From Albibacillus kandeliae (GTDB lineage Bacteria; Pseudomonadota; Alphaproteobacteria; Rhodobacterales; Rhodobacteraceae): DNA of 64,000 nucleotides. The DNA lies in NCBI RefSeq assembly GCF_003116585.1, contig NZ_QEHM01000003.1:668916-732915 (forward strand), read 5' to 3'. Both the position numbers and the translations under genes were made by a program. Shown in pieces: positions 60,682-64,000 of this stretch. Numbering within the stretch: the first letter of the stretch is position 1; each line of letters opens with the position of its first letter. Under the pieces are notes generated by a model. It was not told where the DNA came from and ran no database searches. It saw only the letters and a program-made list of their open reading frames with translations.

Positions 60682-61538
60682 TGGAAGAAGTCGACAACCT
60701 CCTGAAAACCGAAATCTGGAACGGGAAGACCTTTGGCGATCTGCTGACGCTCGAATTTCTGGCCTCGGCAGCCGGTTCGGTGCTGGCCGCGATCGCGATC
60801 CTGCTGGTCGGCTGGATTTTCGCGGCCTGGGCGCACCGGCGCGTTACCGCGATCGGCAACCGCTATGCCCAGCTCGATTCCACCCTGTTCGATTTCCTCG
60901 GCTCGATCCTGCGTTACGTGATCATCGCCTTCTCGGTGATCTTCGTCCTGAACACCTTCGGGGTGCAGACGACTTCCATCGTCGCGCTCTTCGGTGCCGC
61001 GGGTCTGGCCATCGGTCTTGCGCTTCAGGGCACCCTGTCGAACGTGGCCGCCGGCGTCATGCTGATCTTCTTCCGCCCGATCAAGACCGGCGACTTCGTC
61101 GACGTCAACGGCAACACGGGTACGGTAAAGAACATCACCCTGAACTATACCGAGCTTGCCAACCTTCAGAACGTCCAGATCATCATCCCGAACTCCGAGG
61201 TCTGGGGAAACACGATCATCAACTACTCGGTCAATCCCACGCGCCGGGTGCAGTGGGTGTTCGGGGTCGGGTACGGTGCGAACCTTAAATCCGCCGAAGA
61301 CACCATCATGTCGACCATCATGGCCGACCCGCGCGCATTGAAGGAGCCCGACCCCTTCATCCAGGTCAGCAACCTTGGTGACTTCTCGGTCGATTTCACC
61401 GTTCGGGTCTGGTGCAAGAATTCCGATGCCTACGCCTTCCAGACCGACATGACCCGCAAGGTCAAGGAAGCGCTGGATGCCAATGGTGTCGACATTCCCT
61501 TCCCGACCAGAACCATACTGCAGGCGGCCGCGGAATAA
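60681..61538 (+). CDS. Small-conductance mechanosensitive channel (MscS family)
   Basis: A 285-residue channel of typical MscS length. Two outer spans (about residues 27-50 and 72-95) precede the pore helix region VALFGAAGLAIGLALQGTLSN, then AAGVMLIFFRPIKTGDFVDV, the conserved end of the pore helix. The cytoplasmic beta domain has IIIPNSEVWGNTIINYSVNP. It opens under membrane tension to protect against hypo-osmotic shock. The ATG overlaps the PCD stop by one base. A strong terminator follows. Confidence 0.94.
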   Translation: MEEVDNLLKTEIWNGKTFGDLLTLEFLASAAGSVLAAIAILLVGWIFAAWAHRRVTAIGNRYAQLDSTLFDFLGSILRYVIIAFSVIFVLNTFGVQTTSIVALFGAAGLAIGLALQGTLSNVAAGVMLIFFRPIKTGDFVDVNGNTGTVKNITLNYTELANLQNVQIIIPNSEVWGNTIINYSVNPTRRVQWVFGVGYGANLKSAEDTIMSTIMADPRALKEPDPFIQVSNLGDFSVDFTVRVWCKNSDAYAFQTDMTRKVKEALDANGVDIPFPTRTILQAAAE

Positions 61539-61550
61539 GATCGACCCTTC

Positions 61551-61598
61551 GAAAACAAGAACGCTCTCGCAGGTTCCTGCGAGAGCGTTCTTGTTTTC
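61551..61598. terminator. Near-perfect 48-base palindromic terminator
   Basis: Perfect 23-base arms (61551-61573 and 61576-61598) with a two-base centre; after loop formation about 22 pairs remain. Both ends are T/A-rich, so it would act on both strands, between the convergent MscS and CpsD genes. Confidence 0.9.
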
Positions 61599-61629
61599 AG
61601 GTCACCTGACAGATCGCGGTCCGAGCGGC

Positions 61630-62481
61630 TCAGTAGTACTCGTTCTCGTAGCCGTGCGCGCCGGTGGTATGGCGGCAGCGGTTCAGCACGATGCCCATGA
61701 CGTTGGTCAGTTCCGACAGCTGCCGTTCGGCCACGTCGATGCGCTCCATCGGGGTCTTTTCGGCGGCGGCGATCAGCAGGGCGCAATCCACCGATTCAAG
61801 GAAGCCGTAGCTGTCATCGCTCACCATCAGCGGCGGGGTATCGAACAGCATCAGGTCGGGCTGGTAGACTTCCTCGATCTCGTCCAGCACGTCGCGGCTC
61901 ATCGGGTTCTGCAGCAGTTCGGAGGGGTTCACCACACGCTCGCGGTTCAGGCCAAAGACGACGTTGCCATCGTGGCAAAGCCCGTGCTGAGAGAAGGGAA
62001 TGCGGCGCTCGAGCACGTCGGACATGCTGGTCTTGCAGCGCTGGCCCAGAACGCGGGCCAGCCCGGCGCGGCGCATGTCGAAGTCGATGACCACGACGCG
62101 TTTCTCGCGCATCCGGCTGAAGCTGAGGCCAAGGTTGGCGGCAGTGGTCGTTTTCCCCGCGCCACTCTCGGGCGACACGATCGCGATCCGCTTCCAGTCG
62201 TTCTTGCGAGCCTGCTGCAGCACCTTGGTGCGGAGCATGTCGAAGGGGATTGCCGAGTCGCCGGAGTTGTAGGCCACCAGCCGGTTCTCGGTGATCGCGT
62301 TCTGCGGAATTTGCAGCGGCGAGAACTCACCCCAGAGCAGGCCGAGGTCTGTCGTCGCGGCGCTGGCCTCTGCCGGGGCCGCAGCGCGCGCGGGCATCCG
62401 GGGCGCCGCGCCGGCGACATCCGACGTGGCGGTCTCGCGGTCTTTCCGCGCCTTGCTGATCGCTTGTTGCAAACGGTCCAT
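61630..62481 (-). CDS. CpsD/CapB-type polysaccharide tyrosine autokinase (BY-kinase)
   Basis: A 283-residue cytoplasmic kinase domain of the bacterial tyrosine kinase group. It has Walker A SPESGAGKTTTAANLGL (about residues 104-120), the Walker A' VVVIDFDMRRAGL, and Walker B DLMLFDTPPLM. The short C-terminus ends GYENEYY, a tyrosine cluster typical of autophosphorylation. BY-kinases control chain length in exopolysaccharide export together with a Wzz-type partner. It lies 41 bases downstream of the Wzz/GNVR gene on the same strand, as a split kinase/transmembrane pair. Confidence 0.9.
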   Translation of the reverse strand: MDRLQQAISKARKDRETATSDVAGAAPRMPARAAAPAEASAATTDLGLLWGEFSPLQIPQNAITENRLVAYNSGDSAIPFDMLRTKVLQQARKNDWKRIAIVSPESGAGKTTTAANLGLSFSRMREKRVVVIDFDMRRAGLARVLGQRCKTSMSDVLERRIPFSQHGLCHDGNVVFGLNRERVVNPSELLQNPMSRDVLDEIEEVYQPDLMLFDTPPLMVSDDSYGFLESVDCALLIAAAEKTPMERIDVAERQLSELTNVMGIVLNRCRHTTGAHGYENEYY

Positions 62482-62522
62482 AACCGGAACTCCGCCTCTT
62501 TAACAGGTTGCGATGCCGGGGG

Positions 62523-64000
62523 TCACAGTCTGACGCCCAGCTTGTTCATGACTTTGTCCGCCAGCAGATCCAGCGGCAGATAGTAGACGTGCACGGCCCA
62601 GACGGCCACGGGGACGCCGACAAGGATAACGAGAATTGCGGCAAGTTTTCGCCCGCGCTGAAGAACGATCTCTCGGCGCGTCCGGGTGTAGGGGATCGCC
62701 GCCATCGGCCAGATTTCCAGCTTGCGGATAATGTCCTCGGGGCGGCGCGGTGCCGTGTTCATCAACTCGATCAGGGCGATCAGGCCGAAACCCAGCAGTA
62801 TACCGGCAGCCGACCCGGCGGCCGCGATCTTCTTGCGGGCGGGCTTGGTGGGCGTGCTGGGCACTGAAGGCTGTTCGATCACCGTCAGCCGCTCGCCGCG
62901 CGACAGCACTTCGATCCGCTCGCCGGTCGAGGCCTGGGCCAGACGTGCCACGGCGGCATTGTACTGGGCCTGGGCGTTCTCGTAGTCGCGCATCAGGTCT
63001 TCGAGCATGATGGCATTGGCCGGGGTGCGGTCGATCGTGGTCGTCAGCTCGGCGATCTTCTGTTCCGTCGATGCCTTCTGTTCCTGAAGCGCCTTCACGC
63101 GGGTGTCGATCTCGGCGAGTTGCAGGTCGAGCGCGGGGTTGCCGGTTTCGGGGCCTGCGCTGGAGTCGTCGGTCTTGACCGACGCGCGCGCGTTCTCGAC
63201 GTCCTTCTCGAGCTTGGCCACGTTCTTCTGCAGCATCTTCACCCGCGGGTTGGTCTCGGAATAGACCAGCAGCGCGGATTCCAGCTCGGACCGGGCTTTG
63301 GCCAGGGCCTGCTCGGTGGGGGTCTGCGGCACCACGCCGGATGCGTTCGTGGTGTCGTTGAACAGGCTGATCAGCTGCTGCCGCTGGGAATTCAGCCGGA
63401 AAATCTCGCGCTCGGCATCTTCCAGTCGTTCCTGCAGCGACGCGCGCTGCTGCTGGCGGAAGTCGAGGCTGTCGGGCAGCGCATCGGCATTGGCGTTCTT
63501 GAAGTTCAGGATCTTGCCGCTGGCGTTCTGCATCTCCTTGCCCAGCCGGTCGACTTCGAGCTCGAAGAAGTCGAGCGTCTTGCCGGCACGGCCCTGGCGA
63601 AGGGACAGGTCGCTTTCCTGGATCAGGCGCAGGTATTCGTTCAGGACCGAGGCGGCCAGCTGACCGCTGCGCGCCTCGAAGCTGATGGTCATCAGCGACA
63701 CTTCGTTGCGGCCCGCCTGCATCCGGATCTTGGTGCGGGCGTTCATGGCCTCGTAGATCTCGTCAGGGGTCATCGACGACTGGTTTTCCAGCACGTTCAG
63801 ACGCTTGGCGATATCCAGCAGGTTCGGGCGGGTCAGCAGGCGCTGTTCGATCAGCTGCAGGCGTTCCTGCCCCGGCATCGACACCGTGCTGGGCGCCAGC
63901 GCGTCTGGAATCTGCGAGGCCTCGACGAACAGCCGGGTCTGGGATTCGTAGGCAGGGGGCAGGGTGACGGCGACGACCACCGAGATGGCGCTGATCACCG
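62523..64000 (-). CDS. Wzz/GNVR-domain chain-length determinant protein (5' end outside window)
   Basis: At least 492 codons; the start lies past position 64000. The visible N-terminus VISAISVVVAVTLPPAYESQ is the end of membrane span 1, so only a short cytoplasmic lead is missing. A Wzz domain (LFVEASQIPDALAPSTVSMP onwards) is followed by a long coiled coil (about residues 150-340), a GNVR-like segment (LMRDYENAQAQYNAAVARLA) and a second membrane region (IAAAGSAAGILLGFGLIALIE), with another hydrophobic stretch at the C-terminus. It controls the chain length of an exported polysaccharide with the CpsD-like kinase downstream. GTG 63998 is not a credible start because it falls within the span. 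Confidence 0.9.
   Translation of the reverse strand, partial: VISAISVVVAVTLPPAYESQTRLFVEASQIPDALAPSTVSMPGQERLQLIEQRLLTRPNLLDIAKRLNVLENQSSMTPDEIYEAMNARTKIRMQAGRNEVSLMTISFEARSGQLAASVLNEYLRLIQESDLSLRQGRAGKTLDFFELEVDRLGKEMQNASGKILNFKNANADALPDSLDFRQQQRASLQERLEDAEREIFRLNSQRQQLISLFNDTTNASGVVPQTPTEQALAKARSELESALLVYSETNPRVKMLQKNVAKLEKDVENARASVKTDDSSAGPETGNPALDLQLAEIDTRVKALQEQKASTEQKIAELTTTIDRTPANAIMLEDLMRDYENAQAQYNAAVARLAQASTGERIEVLSRGERLTVIEQPSVPSTPTKPARKKIAAAGSAAGILLGFGLIALIELMNTAPRRPEDIIRKLEIWPMAAIPYTRTRREIVLQRGRKLAAILVILVGVPVAVWAVHVYYLPLDLLADKVMNKLGVRL

Overview
The window is a GC-rich, gene-dense stretch of alphaproteobacterial chromosome. It most resembles a marine Roseobacter-clade member of the Rhodobacteraceae. 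The basis is gene content and family-level similarity: a MarR plus orphan response regulator pair like PetP/PetR, the xseB-ispA-dxs string, paaABCDE, a carnitine/butyrobetaine-type cluster, gltD-GFA-GFA-gltB, PrsD/E-type secretion genes, and many GTG starts with 1-11 base overlaps. No phage, insertion sequence, CRISPR array or rRNA operon is visible. No gap between genes exceeds 300 bases.

Layout. 1-2651: an incomplete lipoprotein hydrolase, ilvE, and a divergent MarR/response-regulator pair. 2701-8145: AcuC-like deacetylase, xseB, ispA and dxs (entry to isoprenoids), then ExoD and a sugar-nucleotide-type epimerase. 8255-12552: the ring-1,2-phenylacetyl-CoA epoxidase operon paaABCDE and a methyltransferase. 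12562-19670: a minus-strand cluster with enoyl-CoA hydratase, ADP-forming acyl-CoA ligase, acyl-CoA dehydrogenase, butyrobetaine-type dioxygenase and class II aldolase, faced by a LysR regulator; this looks like carnitine/gamma-butyrobetaine-like catabolism. 19677-23907: VOC protein, adenine deaminase coupled to AMP nucleosidase (AMP to hypoxanthine salvage), and HU. 24033-26531: DMT transporter, glutathione peroxidase, msrB and msrA. 26580-33303: orphan HyuA-type hydantoinase, queG, GST, mtgA, and a fosmidomycin-resistance-type MFS pump with a divergent AraC regulator. 33360-42334: the gltD-GFA-GFA-gltB operon, uppP and an NDUFA9-like protein. 42555-48803: tRNA-Leu, the fusion gene described next, smpB, GST, and sseA coupled to an aromatic aminotransferase. 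48894-54609: glnK-amtB, a class A penicillin-binding protein, and mlaA-mlaC. 54805-61538: type I secretion ABC/HlyD genes, then RidA, GDPD, GNAT, PCD and MscS in a closely packed run. 61630-64000: a CpsD-like kinase and a Wzz/GNVR protein that runs off the end, the start of an exopolysaccharide locus.

The most unusual gene is the 869-residue protein at 42723-45332, between tRNA-Leu and smpB. It joins an AMP-forming adenylation domain, a carrier-protein-like domain with a candidate phosphopantetheine serine, and a multi-spanning acyltransferase-3 domain. In one chain it has the three steps (activate, load, transfer across the membrane) that separate proteins perform in the Dlt system, so it is the best candidate for an undescribed envelope-modification enzyme.

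Smaller features of interest are a dispersed intergenic repeat (four copies, one carrying the ribosome-binding site of paaB), several clean inverted repeats at promoters (ilvE/MarR, paa, LysR, gltD, AraC), and a DPY-rich tail on MlaA. Calls come from reading the sequence and from knowledge of the families; no database search was run.
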